From Episyrphus balteatus (Eukaryota > Arthropoda > Insecta > Diptera > Syrphidae), in contig NC_079134.1 in the NCBI RefSeq assembly GCF_945859705.1, positions 14,673,545 to 14,737,544 of the forward strand: DNA of 64,000 nucleotides, written 5' to 3'. Below, in pieces: positions 10,010-21,639 of this stretch. Below the pieces are notes generated by a model that saw only the letters and a list, made by a program, of their open reading frames with translations, searched no databases and was not told the DNA's origin. Numbering within the stretch: position 1 is the first letter of the stretch; each line of letters starts with the position of its first letter. The position numbers and the translations under genes were made by a program.

Positions 10010-12057
10010 TTTTCAACAGAAACTTGTAAATAAGATTCTTGAATGACCTTTCATTTGCTACCTTAATGTTATGTATATGTAGATGTAGAATAATATGGAA
10101 ACGGGTCACTGTGGCGTATGTGGAATATATTTTTATAAATTAAAGAATTTTCTATTTGTACATCTTAAAATTTTGGTTGAGACTTCAAATTGTGGTTGAT
10201 TCAAAAATAGTTTTTGATGGATATGAAAAAAAAAATTCTTGAATAAACTAGCTAAATGAAAAAAACAATAATTATATTTTAATGTTAAATTTTCAATTTT
10301 ATGAATTTTTGAAATGGTATATAAATATGCTGTTGAAATAATGAAGCCTTTTTAAGCTAATAAATATATATGAATCCATTTCAAAAAAAAATATTTTAAA
10401 TGTAATGAAATAAGAAATCGATTTTTGATTATTTCATCTTCCTTTTTTTCATAGCCTTCTTTTCCTTTACTTTGTATTTCTTTTATTTCTTCGAGGCAAA
10501 AGGAATTATATTCCTTTTTAATTTATCCTTGGATTGAAGCTGTTTTTTGTTTTTTTTTTTTTTTTGTTTTATAAAATGTCTGTGTTTATGAGAATATACT
10601 CTCGTATTTCGTATACCATTATAAAGATGCTTGTAGGAGGGAATAAAAGTTAGAAGTTTTCCTTCTTTTCTCTCGTTTCTATTTGTCGTTTTGTTTTTCA
10701 GTTGGATTTTATTTTTTGTGTGTAGGTAGGTGTACGAGTGTATAGAGCTCTGTATTTTCGAATGATTCTTTTGAGAGTAGGAGTCGTCATTTTCCTGGAA
10801 TTTAGAGTTTTGGTAAATATGTGGTCGTAGATGGGGGATGATGTATTTTATATCTTTCTATCTATTTTTTGTTCTGTATAATATAAAAGTTCTGTATGGA
10901 GCAATCGTTGTTGGAGAAATTCATAGGTAAATAAAATTTTCTATTTTATTTTTGTCATTCGTTTGGTTCGCGTTTTATGAGGGCGTTTTCTGTTTGCGCA
11001 AGGACAAAAATTTATTCTTTTTCTTTCTTTTTTTTTTAGAATAGATGAAAGAACCTACTATTTACCTTAAAATTTTAAGAAATAAATGGAGAATGAGTGA
11101 TCTTTTAAACAAGCGGATTATCTACTTTATAAATTAGTCATTAATGATTTGCGATTAAATCAGGAATTTGAATAAATAATTTTGGCAACATTTATAAGGA
11201 CAACTTATTTTTGAAGAATTTTAATCTTACCTTAGATTTTCTTTAAAATATTTCTATTTCTTTAAACAAAAATATAATTTAATTTAATATCACAAAACAT
11301 ACAAACTTTTTTACTATCCATACAACAAAAATGCAGAAATGTATACAAAATAACGAAAAAGAAAAACAAGGATTAATTTAAATTAAACTCGAAAAACACC
11401 AGGATGTGATGTGGAAGTTGATGTAAGAGAAAATGAATGACGCCAAGTAAAAAAAAAATGAGATTCCAACGTGTACGTGTCGTGTGGTACAGAGTTGGAG
11501 CTAACGAACTAAACTATGTGGTGTGTATACCTCTTACAGCTCTGATGGTATTCTTCATCATGAAATCATATTATTTACACAAAAAAAAAGAAGATTATTT
11601 TGAAAATTATTAAACTTTGTATAAAAAAAAGTATACAAACAGCTACACATTCTGTAGGTGTAAGGATATGAAGAGGACTCCCACGAAGAAGCGGTGTGTG
11701 CAAGGATTACAAAATATTTTATATGCGAAAGCCTTACTGATGTACTCATCTACGAACAGTACCTACATGTTTGTGATGCACTTGTGACTTGGAAGGGCTG
11801 CGCACTATGGATTTAGTTTTAACTGCAACTATACCAAAAGAATATGTAGATATAAGTAGTTGAAAAAAATTATAAAATCTTTATAGTAATAAAATGCACG
11901 ACTGTGTTGCACGTACTTATAATCTTATTGTTCAAAGATAATATTTGTATATAAAAAATTTTGGTTAACTCATCTAAGATAAATTTCGAATATAAAATTT
12001 AATCGAAATCGTTAGATTCAGTTTTGAAAAAAATGCAATACTTCGAAAAAGTTATAT
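10010..12057. other. AT-rich DNA without a recognised gene
   Basis: No coding, RNA or complete transposon signal is seen. A run of T and TTTC-rich text spans about 10435-10700. The only recognisable piece is an orphan end of the AGAGCAAGTACGTGC family at 11888-11929, listed separately. Confidence 0.5.
11888..11929 (-). repeat. Orphan terminus of the AAGTACGTGC family
   Basis: The minus strand reads ATAAGATTATAAGTACGTGCA and then CAGTCGTGCATTTTATT, matching the right end of the copies at 16505-17283 and 38907-39617 with a few changes. The rest of the element was not found next to it. Confidence 0.5.
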
Positions 12058-13858
12058 AGGAGACTAGCTAACCCCACCCGCTTCGCTGAGTGCATTTATG
12101 AAAAAAATTGAACCTGTGTGAAAATAATTTAAAACCGAAAAAGTGAATTTATATTTTTCTCAATTTATTCTAATGTTTTTTGATCAGTACCTCATATTTT
12201 CAACAATAGACTTTGCGTTTTATGAATGGTTAAAGCGAATGTTTAAAATCAAAAAGCAAGTCTAATGGAATCATTTAAATTCGATGAATCAAAACATCTT
12301 TGTCTTTGAATTTTCTTTACGGCAAGTCTGGTACCATTACAAAGCTTAGGTTGATTGATATTCTGAAGCAATATAATTGGCGATCCTATTGCGGAGTTCC
12401 TAATTAATCGAAAGAATTCTATAACTCCGTCGGGTAATTAGCTGTACATAGTTAAAAAAAAATTTAAAATACTGAACAAAATAATACGTTTTAAAAAAAC
12501 ATCTAACAAAAAAAGTTCTTGCCCCTACATGGGGGTATTTATACACGAACATTGTTCCAGTATTTTTTGACTTTATCGCAAATCTATCAAGGTGAAATCT
12601 AAAGCTTCAACTGATTTTAAGTGCACAATTGTTTTCTCATCCACACAATAACCTGACACTGCTGCAAAACTTTGCCAATTGAAATATTTATTACATATAG
12701 GTGTTTTAAAGGCAACTTAAGAGCAGAGCGAGCTGTACTGTTACCATTTAATAACGTAGCATTAATTCCAGAAGAAGTCAGAGCCAGTTTTTTTTTATTT
12801 TTTTGATGTTGCTATAAATAATAGCAAAAATATTTTCCCCGTACCATCAGGAACATATGAAAAAAACAAACCCAAACTCTGAATTATCACACCTTGTTTA
12901 ATTTTTTCGTACACATACTTTTGTTGATCATTTAACTTCGGCACATTAGTTTACGCAAACATTTTTAATTCAATGCAATCAATCGTCCTTCCACTTGATC
13001 AAGAATCGTGCTCTACACGATTTGGAGCAAACATTCCAAATTGTGCCCGTGTTTTATTCGTAAAAATAAAACCGAAGATCAGAATTTGATTATACATTTC
13101 ATGTGTGTGCAGCCAAATTCGCACCCGTGTCGCATTGTAGTCTTATCTTGAGATTTTCAAGCTGCAACAACGTGTAAAGAAATTTTCCTTTGCTGATCAG
13201 AAATTCACCAGCTTTTATTATTTTATTAAACAACATTAAGATCTCTTAAAACCTCAATTTATTTCCTCCCCATTATATTTAAAATCGCATTTAAAAGTTA
13301 AAAATCTGTCAAATCGCATACAAATTCTATAGTTTACCGTTTAAAGTTTTCGATTTTACGTTATAATCCACAAAAAATTAAGAATTGAATATGGAAATAT
13401 GTATGAAGAAATGGTCACACTGATACTTAAAGTATGTTTTGCTGACCAAACAAAAACACTTAAATAAAGTTAAGTATTTTCCTGATTAGGTTTAGGTATT
13501 CCACCATCAGCTTACATTAAATGTAATGTCACACGACACGCTTTCGATTTGCTATCCTGAGTAATGTTTTCTTAATAAAAATGCCAAAGTCAGGCTTTAA
13601 ACGATAATAATTAATAATTATTTTGAAATTTGTGTACACATTAAGCTAAGTATTTTTTTTTTTTTAAGCGAGAGTGTTTCTTTACTCGTACAAATTGACA
13701 GCTATGTAAAGATGGAAGAAAAGGTATTATTTTTTTTTGATACAAACCATCTACATATTAATACCTTTCAAACAAAAAAAAAATTGCCAAAATCGGACCA
13801 GCCAAACGCGAGTTTATCGGCCACACACACTTAACGAACTCATTTTTATATATAAGAT
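12058..13858. mobile_element. Old dispersed repeat with ACTAGCT...ATATATAAGATAT ends
   Basis: The left end (GAGACTAGCTAACCCCACCC then GCTTCGCTGAG) and the right end (AAAATCGGACCAGCC, then a run of CACACA, CGAACTCATTTT and TATATATAAGATAT) are wordings that in many insect genomes mark the two ends of an interspersed repeat family. The ~1.7 kb between them is AT-rich, without a usable frame. The class is uncertain: a decayed retroposon and a non-autonomous DNA element both remain possible. Boundaries are approximate. Confidence 0.4.
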
Positions 13859-14467
13859 ATCCGTTAAACAGGAGATATTAAAAAAATAAAAAAAAGGTCT
13901 TGGAAATCACGCAAAAATGATCTGTACCATATTTAAAGCAAAACCATTTATCCGTTCAGCCCTTAGCTCGGCATGACAAAAACCGCTTTGTTGAAATTCA
14001 CCATTTGAACTTTAGTTTTGATTAAAACTTCCATATAGCTAGGTTCCCAGATATTTACATTAATTAGAAAAATGAACTTACACTTTTCGTTTTTTTTATC
14101 TAAAAAGGAAAGCTTGTACACAAAGACAAAGAAAAACAGAAATATTGAACTATCCATTTTCCCCTGAAATGACAACCGATTTCCTTGTACAAAAAAACAT
14201 TAAAAATTATTTTTCTACTACGTGTATGATTGTGAGTGCATGAGAACTGTAATGAATTAATTAAAAAAGAATCAAAACCCTCCAAAGTAAAGAGACCAAT
14301 ATGAAATACGGCGCATTATTATTTGTATTGATTAAAAAAATATTACACATACACCCCAGTGCCCCGTTTCAATAAATTGTTCAAATTTGTCAATTTTTTT
14401 TATATTTCATATGAAAACATAAAATAAAAGCAAATTAAATATACATTGCTAATATTTGTTTGAACAT

Positions 14468-14817
14468 CAGGGTGGTCCTTAGGAAAACAAAATTGGTTCC
14501 AAATCAGGAAATGCCCTAATTTTTTCCATCTTTTATTATAACCCTCCTGACCCTATTTCATTAAGAAGTTTCTGTTTTTTTTTTTTTTTTTTCAAATTTT
14601 TGATATTTCATTATTTGCCTTTTCAAAAAAAACAATGACTTTTATACTTATTCCTCTGCCCTCTAGTAACAACCAGTACAAACTTCTTATCAAAATAGGG
14701 CCAGGAAGGGTTAGAGATAAAAATATGAAAATAATAGGGTATTTTTAATTATTTTTTGGAATTGATGAGGGACGTCGCACTCAATTTTCGCAAACGAGTA
14801 AAATAAAGACCACCCAA
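14468..14817. mobile_element. 350-bp hAT-like foldback MITE
   Basis: The left end CAGGGTGGTCCTTA and the right end TAAAGACCACCC are inverted. Further inside, the arms continue as AACCCTCCTGACCCTATTT against AAATAGGGCCAGGAAGGGTT, so the whole unit folds back. The flanks are TTGAACAT (14460-14467) and ATGAACAT (14818-14825), an 8-bp duplication with one change. An 8-bp duplication with CAGGG-type ends fits the hAT superfamily. No coding capacity. Confidence 0.75.
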
Positions 14818-14923
14818 ATGAACATATTAACAACAAATTACCTGTCAATTTTTACTAATTTCCGTTTGAAATCAAACTAAATTTTGTATGTTTAATAAGA
14901 AAGTTGAAAACTTTCATAGATTT

Positions 14924-16116
14924 CACTGGTCTGCAAGGAAATCCTCCTTTAAATAAAACTATACTTTTCTAAAGGATTTTTGTATGCTAATTCCGAATCC
15001 GAAGTCAGAATTGACCTAGCACATCACGTTTTTTAGATATTCCCGTTAGATAATCTCAAAACCCCATTTTTTTTTTGCTGTTTTCGAAGAAATATTTTGG
15101 CATAATTTAATCTTTTTCAACTAAAATCGTTACGGTTTATAAAAGAACTTATTTTTTTCTTTCAAATTCAATTTCAATCTTCTCAATATCTCTTTTCTTC
15201 TTCGAGATATCTTAATTTAAGTAGGTTTAGTAGGTTTGGCATATCTTACCATAATGAAAGTGATCTCTAAAAATTAATATATTTTTCTCCCTAGAACAAA
15301 AGTATACTTTTCTAGTGGACTTTAGTGTGCTGATTTTAAATCCGAACTCAAAAAATTTCGGTCAGCTCTGGCTTTTGATATATATAGTAGTTTTTTTGAG
15401 ATTTTCTAAAAAAAAAACTTGATTTTGTGATACTTTAATGCGAATATCTTAAAATTCTGACGCGATAAAACTTTTTTGACTTCGGATTTTAACTCAGCAC
15501 ATCAAAAACTATAAGAAAAGTGTATTATTGTTTCTAGGAGAAACAAATCTGAAGCTTTACAAGGCAGTTTATCGAATGGTTTATTACAAATAAGATATTT
15601 CTAAATAGAAAAATAGTATATAAAATTACAAAACACGTACAAATTCTGTTTAATGTATTTTATTTTGGTTTTCTTTACATATTTGACTTTTTAAATATAA
15701 TGAGCATTGGTAAATTTACATTTTCCTTAATTAAGGTGCTTTTGTTCATGTAGGATTTACTAAAAAGTGAAGGATTTTGAAATGTCTGCTTTTTTTGTCA
15801 ATCAGTATTTTTAAAAATGAGTAAACATGAATGTAAAAGAACATATTTAGTGTCAGTCGATAGGTCATATTATGAAGAATAAGTCCTCCAAATTTTAGCT
15901 CAATGCGACAAATAGTTTTTATTTTATACAAGTTCAAATGAATCTAAAAAGGTGATTTTTTAGAAACTACTCACAGTTTTCAAAAATCATTTTTACAAAA
16001 ATGGTACCTGATAGAATTTTTCTGAAACCAGATTTAGATTCAGGAAAGTCTAATCTTTCATAATATCAAAAAATTATTTGAAGGAGAAAAAAAAGATAAA
16101 TTTTAGCAGACCAGTG
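14924..16116. mobile_element. CACTGGTCTGC-ended TIR element, copy 1 (about 1.2 kb)
   Basis: The ends are CACTGGTCTGC (14924) and its exact reverse complement GCAGACCAGTG (ending 16116), with TTT on each side as a possible 3-bp target duplication. Inside are back-to-back blocks with the text GACTTTAGTGTGCTGA, AAATCCGAACTC, GACTTCGGATTTTAACTC and AGCACATCA. This text is also found in the copy at 44038-44666. One inner pair (15291-15539) forms a further inverted repeat. CACTG ends with a 3-bp duplication recall the CACTA/CMC group, but no transposase is present and that assignment is an inference. Confidence 0.68.
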
Positions 16117-16504
16117 TTTTCAAATACCTAGAATTTGAAACTAAAACTTAATCAAATTGAAAAAGGGGACAATCGGAGGAAAAATATATCAAAAAGGTAT
16201 TCAAAAACCACTTGTTTTTACTTGAATTTCAAATGTATGCGTTTTCGGAATGATTCATTGACTATATAGAGAGAAAAAAACAACATGTAAAATCAAGTTG
16301 AAGTTGTTTTAAAAATAACGCAATCTCAATCTTTTATAATTTCATTTTTAATTGTATCTTTTTAGAAGAACAATGTAAAAATGAGATTTTAAAATGTTGA
16401 CTCTACATAAAAGATGGTGTTTAGACTAAAAAAACTTCCTTTTGAATTGATAATCATTTCTTTTTCTTCTTAAAAAAAATATATTAGGGAATTAAGAGCA
16501 TTTT

Positions 16505-17283
16505 TTACTTGCTCTATAGGGCAAGTATTGGTTTCGTGTCAAAAAAAAATTTCGAGGTTTTAATCAAAACTAACATTACGATGATGGAGAAGTCCAAAAA
16601 AGTGGGTTTCGTCATGACGTCCGTCGGTCTGTGCGTCTGTGCGTCTGTGCGTCGGTGCGTCCATCTGTACAGGTAGCTACAGCCTAAACGGGTGAACGAA
16701 TTTTCTTGAAATTTGGTATAGATGTTTTTTTCGTAATTTCCAAGGTTGGTTTTTTTTTGTTTTTTAATATCTCGCTTAGAACGTATACCTCCCATACAAA
16801 ATTTTCGAGTTATTGCAATTTTCTCGAAAACGGCTCTAACGATTTTGATTAAATTTAACACACGTAATGCTGTACATAGTTCTAACATAATTGCGTTTTT
16901 AGTTTTTCTCAAAAAATACGGATAGTGGAAATATGGTCTTTACAATTTTTTGAAGCGCGGATGTCGGCTCTTCCCGTACATCATTATGGAGTTATTGCAA
17001 TTTTCTCAAAAATGGCTCTAATGATTTTGATAAAATTTTGGATATGTAACATTCAAAGTAATTGCAGTAAAACTGCATTTTTAGTTTTTCTAAAAAAGTC
17101 AAGTCAAATAAAAAAAAATTATTTAACCAACATTTGGCCTCCAAGCTAGCTCTTCCCCTACATCAACCAAATTTCTTAAAAATGTATATAGAGGCAGCTC
17201 TTATAATCTACAAGTAAGCTAACATAAAAGTGCTTTGAACTGCAAGAGCAAGTACGTGCGGCCCCAGTCGTGCATTTTATTTA
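16505..17283 (+). mobile_element. AAGTACGTGC family, near full-length copy
   Basis: The left end reads ACTTGCTCTATAGGGCAAGT then ATTGGTTTCGTGTC. The right end reads GCAAGAGCAAGTACGTGCGG then CCCCAGTCGTGCATTTTATT. ACTTGCTCT is inverted between the two ends. The interior has a short GTCTGTGC/GTCGGTGC run (16622-16662) and tandem units of 181 bp beginning GAGTTATTGCAATTTTCTC at 16808 and 16989. A minus-strand frame at 16514-16912 shares about 54 residues with one in the copy at 23 kb, but this follows from DNA similarity and does not look like protein. No transposase or reverse transcriptase is seen; class unknown. Confidence 0.65.
16808..17170 (+). repeat. Two tandem ~181-bp units inside the AAGTACGTGC element
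   Basis: Units start at 16808 and 16989 with GAGTTATTGCAATTTTCTC and share GGCTCTAA[C/T]GATTTTGAT, TTTTTAGTTTTTCT and GCTCTTCCCGTACATC or a close variant. The same period recurs in the copy at 23 kb, so tandem amplification is a property of the family rather than of this locus. Confidence 0.7.
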
Positions 17284-17820
17284 AACTGCATGCACTGATC
17301 AATTATGAAGTGAAATTTGTTGATAAAAAAGTTTTTTTTTTTTTTAATTCCCTTCCATTAGCTTCATTTCTCACAATCTTTCAGCTCGATCTTACAAAAT
17401 CACTTCCAACACACTACCATCATTAAAAAAAGAAAGAAAACCCAAAAACCATTCTATATTGTTGCTCTGATGATGGCATTGCCAACAAATTAAAAAAAAA
17501 ATACAGAAAAAAACAACTTTAAATAAACGAAAAACTTTTCCATTCAGATTCCATCGAACAAGCAAAGCCATTCATTCTATAGGTTTTTCTATTCTTCTCT
17601 AAATATCCTATATAGGTTGCTGGTAGGTTGAAGGTAGGTTCTTACATTCAAAAACCTGAACAAAGGAAAAATGCAAACTGAAAACAAAATAAACAAAAAA
17701 AAAAAAAAAAACACAAACAATAACTCAAAAAATCAAAAAAGTTTTACAAAAAAAAAAAAAAATACTGAAAATAATATTCTGCAGGAAAATTCTTGTTCGA
17801 ATAAATTACCTTCGTTCGTC
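17284..17820. other. A/T-run-rich spacer
   Basis: Several poly-A and poly-T runs (for example 17332-17345, 17692-17710, 17748-17762) and no coding or transposon signal. Confidence 0.5.
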
Positions 17821-17920
17821 GATGGGGGCCAGAGCTGGCACTATAGTGTAGTATCTCACATTAAAAGCATTCCTCTCCAACATAGTAATCTCTTAAGATA
17901 TGCACAGAAACCATACTTAC

Positions 17921-17948
17921 ATCCCGCGCTGCTGATGTCGCCCGCCAT
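17921..17948 (-). other. Possible short first coding exon ending in a GTAAGT donor
   Basis: On the minus strand, ATG at 17948 opens a nine-codon stretch reading MAGDISSAG with mostly G or C at third positions. It is followed at once by GTAAGTATGG, a consensus 5' splice site (GT at 17920-17919). The surrounding 17.8-18.7 kb is less repetitive than the rest of the window. Against it: the start context is poor (T at -3), the run is short, and no acceptor or partner exon could be identified. If real, the downstream exons would lie below 17.9 kb or outside the window. Confidence 0.22.
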
Positions 17949-18199
17949 CTAGCCCACCCATTGACAGCCACAAGGACCTCAAACAGGACAAAGTTTATTT
18001 TATTTTTTTGTTCTCTCAACAAAAACCACCATCCGCCGCAGTCTTTTGCCAGGCGCCTAACACACAAAAAAAACATACTCGAGTAACATTCTAAAGCGAA
18101 CATAAAATGCCAACCCAACGGACCAAGGCGGAAAAACCTCACAGTTGACAAAAAAAAAAATAAAAAAAAACAGAAGAGAGGGAACATACACTTTTGAAA

Positions 18200-18300
18200 G
18201 TTCGAGACGGTGACATGAAGGCACAAGGACGATTTCAGGATCGAGAGCGGGAATGGGCGACGACGTCAGACGGAGACAGAGGTTTGGGAAAAATTTAAAT
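18200..18300. promoter_or_regulatory. GC-richer unique patch with CRE-like site
   Basis: This patch has GACGACGTCAGAC, containing a near-consensus ACGTCA core, within locally raised GC content, upstream (on the minus strand) of the possible exon at 17921-17948. It may be promoter sequence, but a single site is weak evidence. Confidence 0.15.
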
Positions 18301-18320
18301 TATAAAACTATTCACGAAAA

Positions 18321-18611
18321 CTACAACCGCAAGCAGCAGCAGCAGCACAGCACACACATCAAATTCACACACAGACACAAGCAATAGAGAGACCACGAAC
18401 TAAAAGAAACAAAAAAACATAGAAAAACACTTTCACAAAGGATCCCCAACAGCCAACACAAAATATACATACATTGAAGAAAAATCCTTGAAAAACCATT
18501 AAAAACATATTTTCCATCCCTGGAACTTTCTCCCGTTACCGTTTTCGTTGTCGTTGTCGTTACCGCCTTGGCCTGCTTCCTTCTCTCCACCCGCGAACTC
18601 AATTTCTCCAT
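18321..18611 (-). other. Possible coding start with a charged N-terminus
   Basis: The minus strand ATG at 18611 is followed by MEKLSSRVERRKQAKAV and a run of threonines from an ACGACA repeat, then by hydrophobic, cysteine-rich text typical of non-coding translation. The first ~40 codons have coding-like composition but the ACGACA repeat explains much of that. No homology is recognised. Confidence 0.12.
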
Positions 18612-18807
18612 AATTTTGTGCAGATTATAAAAATTTTATGTGCAGTGGAGAATCTCCCCACCTCCCCCGCTAAAACGTCAATTCTATGGAGGAAAAACAA
18701 AAAAACATATAGAAAATGGAAAGAAATATCAAGAAGAAAAATAAAATCCAAATTCTAGACGAGCGACACATTCAGGATAACACACATATAAAAGGCCAGG
18801 CGCTGCA

Positions 18808-19044
18808 TCAGCTAGGTATAGCTAGCGACTTGATCTGCTCTTTCTTCTTGCTCCCCGAACTCATTTTGAAAACCGAGAGAAAAAGGAAATAATGTTTTAT
18901 AGTTTTATAGAAATTACCCCGAAAGTTACCTTCCTCCAACTCCGTTGCACGATGCCATTTTAATGCAGCCAGGTCCTTCGAGCCGGATATAGGGTTGTGT
19001 GAGTTGAATGCTTTTATGCACCTCGACTCGAACCGAAAGGACAT
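18808..19044 (-). other. Possible exonic sequence with a GTAACT donor, minus strand
   Basis: A 78-codon frame starts at 19044. Its middle part (residues about 18-40, including SGSKDLAALKWHRATELEE) has protein-like composition, and it runs directly into AAG|GTAACT, a usable 5' splice site with GT at 18929-18928. A second short ATG frame (MSSGSKKKEQIK, with a good AAAATG context, 18864-18808) lies just downstream before a stop. I recognise no protein family. This may be two alternative short exons or chance. Confidence 0.22.
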
Positions 19045-19748
19045 ATACTCTTGCAGGTTATAGTCTCTACGAAATGGTTTTATTTTCTTTCTCCAAATGT
19101 CTGGGTATTTTATTAAGGCGTGGCTCTATAGCTCCTCCAGAATCACAAACAGCTCCCCCCCAAATCCCTCATCACGTTCTTCACAGAATGATGCTCTTAT
19201 AGCTCTTGTTCTTTCGTGGGTCGACGAAGGTACAACTGCAGATGTTGTCAATTGGAAAACTACACACCGAGAAAAGGACGAAGAATAAGGATAACGACCA
19301 GAGTTTTCTTTTTGACATTTTTTCTATTTTTTATTTTTATTAGAGATGAATCTTCTTTGCTGGAGCTTATCTCCAGGATAAAATATTTTTATTTGTGTAT
19401 GTGTGTGTTTTCAGAAATAAAGCGAGAGGTGGGTAAAGTTTATACCTATGTGCGCAGATAAATATACAAGTTAGCGGTGGAGGGTACCTATTTGTGTGTA
19501 GTAATGCAATTATTGCAGTTACCCTCTCGTTGTGTCCTTTTTTTAGAGATTAATTTTGTAGTTTATTTACTATAATATCAAGCCCTCTTTATGTGATGTA
19601 GTTTTTGGATCATTTAGAGAGGTTATAAGGGGCAGACATATATAGAATATTTTGCTGGAATAAATAAGACTAGGTCTTAAAATATTTATTCAAAGCTACA
19701 TACTACATACATAGCTAAAAATTGGAGTTATGTATAACTTATGGCCAA

Positions 19749-19854
19749 TTTTTCAATAGTCAGATAAACCTCAGTTAGAGGTTATTCCTAGGAATAAAAG
19801 TTTTTTTTTATATTGACATTTATTCCTCTGATAGTCTAACTGACGATTGAAAAA
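19749..19854. mobile_element. ~106-bp foldback MITE
   Basis: TTTTTCAATAGTCAG at the left matches the reverse complement of CTGACGATTGAAAAA at the right with one change. The arms continue inward with CTCAGTTAGAGG and CCTCTGATAGTCTAAC. No clear target duplication was seen. The unit is short and non-coding. Confidence 0.55.
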
Positions 19855-19945
19855 TCAGGACTTAGAAATGTAATTTTAACAAAACGATTTATTTAGTTTC
19901 TTGATATCTTTGAAACACACTTTTTTAATGTACCATAATGTACCA

Positions 19946-20846
19946 TTTTTCACTGACAGCCACAGTAAAAATAGGTACCTAGATCTTTCGAAACTGCAAA
20001 CTTGCATTAAATATTGGAATAATAACTCCCACAAAAATCATAGCGAAACAGTTTTTAACAACCTTTCAAGTTTGAAATCGGATCGAGAACGTTTTATATA
20101 CAAATTTTTCCGGCAAAGTTCAGTTCCAGTGTGAAGTCGAACAAAACAAGATTTTCATTTTAGGAAAACTAGCCTCTTTTTGGTTGATGGATTTAAAGTT
20201 TTTGAATTTCACGCGATTAATTCTTCGATCTACAATCTTACATATGAGATGCTCAGTGGAATGTGTCGGCCATTTCTAAACAACAATCCGGGTTTTGTTT
20301 AGAGCTTGCTTTGCAATTTTAATGTTTTGTAATTTAAAAACCAATATTGGAAATGGGAAATCATGATACCTATACAGTCTCCGCCGCAGGCGAAAACCAC
20401 GAATTTCTTAGGTAATTCTTGCTGATGGATACTGCCATATTTATCACCAGGTTTACACTTTGTCATAGAATAGGATGCAGAATTTCGATACAAAAAGTTA
20501 AAAACTGGAAAAATGCGATTTTTCAGTGACAGCCACAGTAAAAATAGGTAGGTACCTAGATCTTTCGAAACTGCAAACTTTGATTAAATACTGAAATAAC
20601 AACTCCCAAAAAATCATAATGAAACAGTTTTTCACAAACTTTCAAGTTTGAAATCGGATCGAGAACGAAAGAAAAAGAATACACTTTTAATTTTGGAAGT
20701 TTATAAAAAATTTAAAAACTTTAAGATGTAATAGTTGTTATATACACAATTTTTTCCGGCATAGTTCAGTTCCAGTGTGAAGTCGAACAAAACAAGATTT
20801 TCATTTCAGGAAAACTAGTCTCTTTTTGGTTGATGGATTTAAAGTT
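19946..20846 (+). repeat. Direct duplication of a ~250-330-bp unique segment
   Basis: Copy 1 (19946-20200) and copy 2 (20519-20846) are offset by 573 bases. They share GACAGCCACAGTAAAAATAG, CTAGATCTTTCGAAACTGCA, GAAATCGGATCGAGAACG and TTCAGTTCCAGTGTGAAG nearly unchanged. Copy 2 has about 75 additional bases after GAGAACG, or copy 1 has lost them. Sequence after copy 2 has repeated GACTTAGAGGGAAA words. It may be a segmental duplication or two members of a dispersed family. Confidence 0.75.
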
Positions 20847-20969
20847 AGAGTTAGAGGGAAATTTGAGTTAGAGGGATTTATGTAATATTTTTTCTTCAAA
20901 ATTATTCATTAAAAATGGTAAAAAAGTTCGACTTAGAGGGAAATTCGACTTAGAGGGAGTCGACTGTTA

Positions 20970-21441
20970 GACTGGGCCAAAAAAATAAAATATTTTTTTT
21001 TTGAAAGTTACTTCGAAAATCTTGTTCAGGATGATGAAAAAAAAGTTTGGTGAAAATTTGAGCCGTTAAAAATAATTTTAAGAGGTCTATCATCGGTGTT
21101 TTTTATTTTTATACATGATATGATGTTTTACAACAGAACTGCTAGACGATCAAAGTAAAAAAAATTTCTGTTCATTTTTTCTTATATAAAATTAAATTTC
21201 CTACAAAAAAGATCTGATTGAAAATTTTCGTCAGACGAGCCGTATTCGAGTAATTAAGCTTTTTAAATCGAAGTGTTTTTTCAATTTGACTGTTTCACTT
21301 TGGAATTCTTATAGGAAATTTAATTCTCTACAAAAAAGGTCTCCAAGTTATTTTTCCTAAATTGAGTTCTGAAGAAGTTATTCACGATTTAAATCGAAAA
21401 AAAAATCAAAAAAAAAAATATTTAATTTTTTTGGCCCAGTC
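20970..21441. mobile_element. TA-flanked TIR element, GACTGGGCCAAAAAAAT ends
   Basis: The left end GACTGGGCCAAAAAAAT and the right end ATTTTTTTGGCCCAGTC are perfect inverted repeats, with TA on both sides (20968-20969 and 21442-21443). The 472-bp unit has no open frame. TA duplication fits the Tc1/mariner superfamily; the ends are not those of the pogo-like element at 3.6 kb. Internal text (TTTCCTACAAAAAAG, TCTACAAAAAAGGTCT) resembles the repeats at 63.4-63.9 kb, so the two may be related. Confidence 0.7.
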
Positions 21442-21639
21442 TAGACTGTATACTGTTTGAAAATATTAAGAGGGATTGCTCTTTAAAGTTCCGTATCTTT
21501 GTTTTAAAAAGTCGTATAATCTTCAAAAGTATACCAAATTATTGGAAGTTTGCTCTACAACTTTTATGATGCTTAATTATGTTACTATCGACTCTGAGAA
21601 AAATTTAAAAAAAAACCGAAAAAATAAAAAATAATACTA

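Noticed and set aside
18785..18815. ATATAAAAGG followed by GCATCAGCT as a TATA-Inr core promoter on the plus strand
   Set aside because: Spacing is a little short and no transcript-like sequence follows. A single TATA word is expected by chance in AT-rich DNA.
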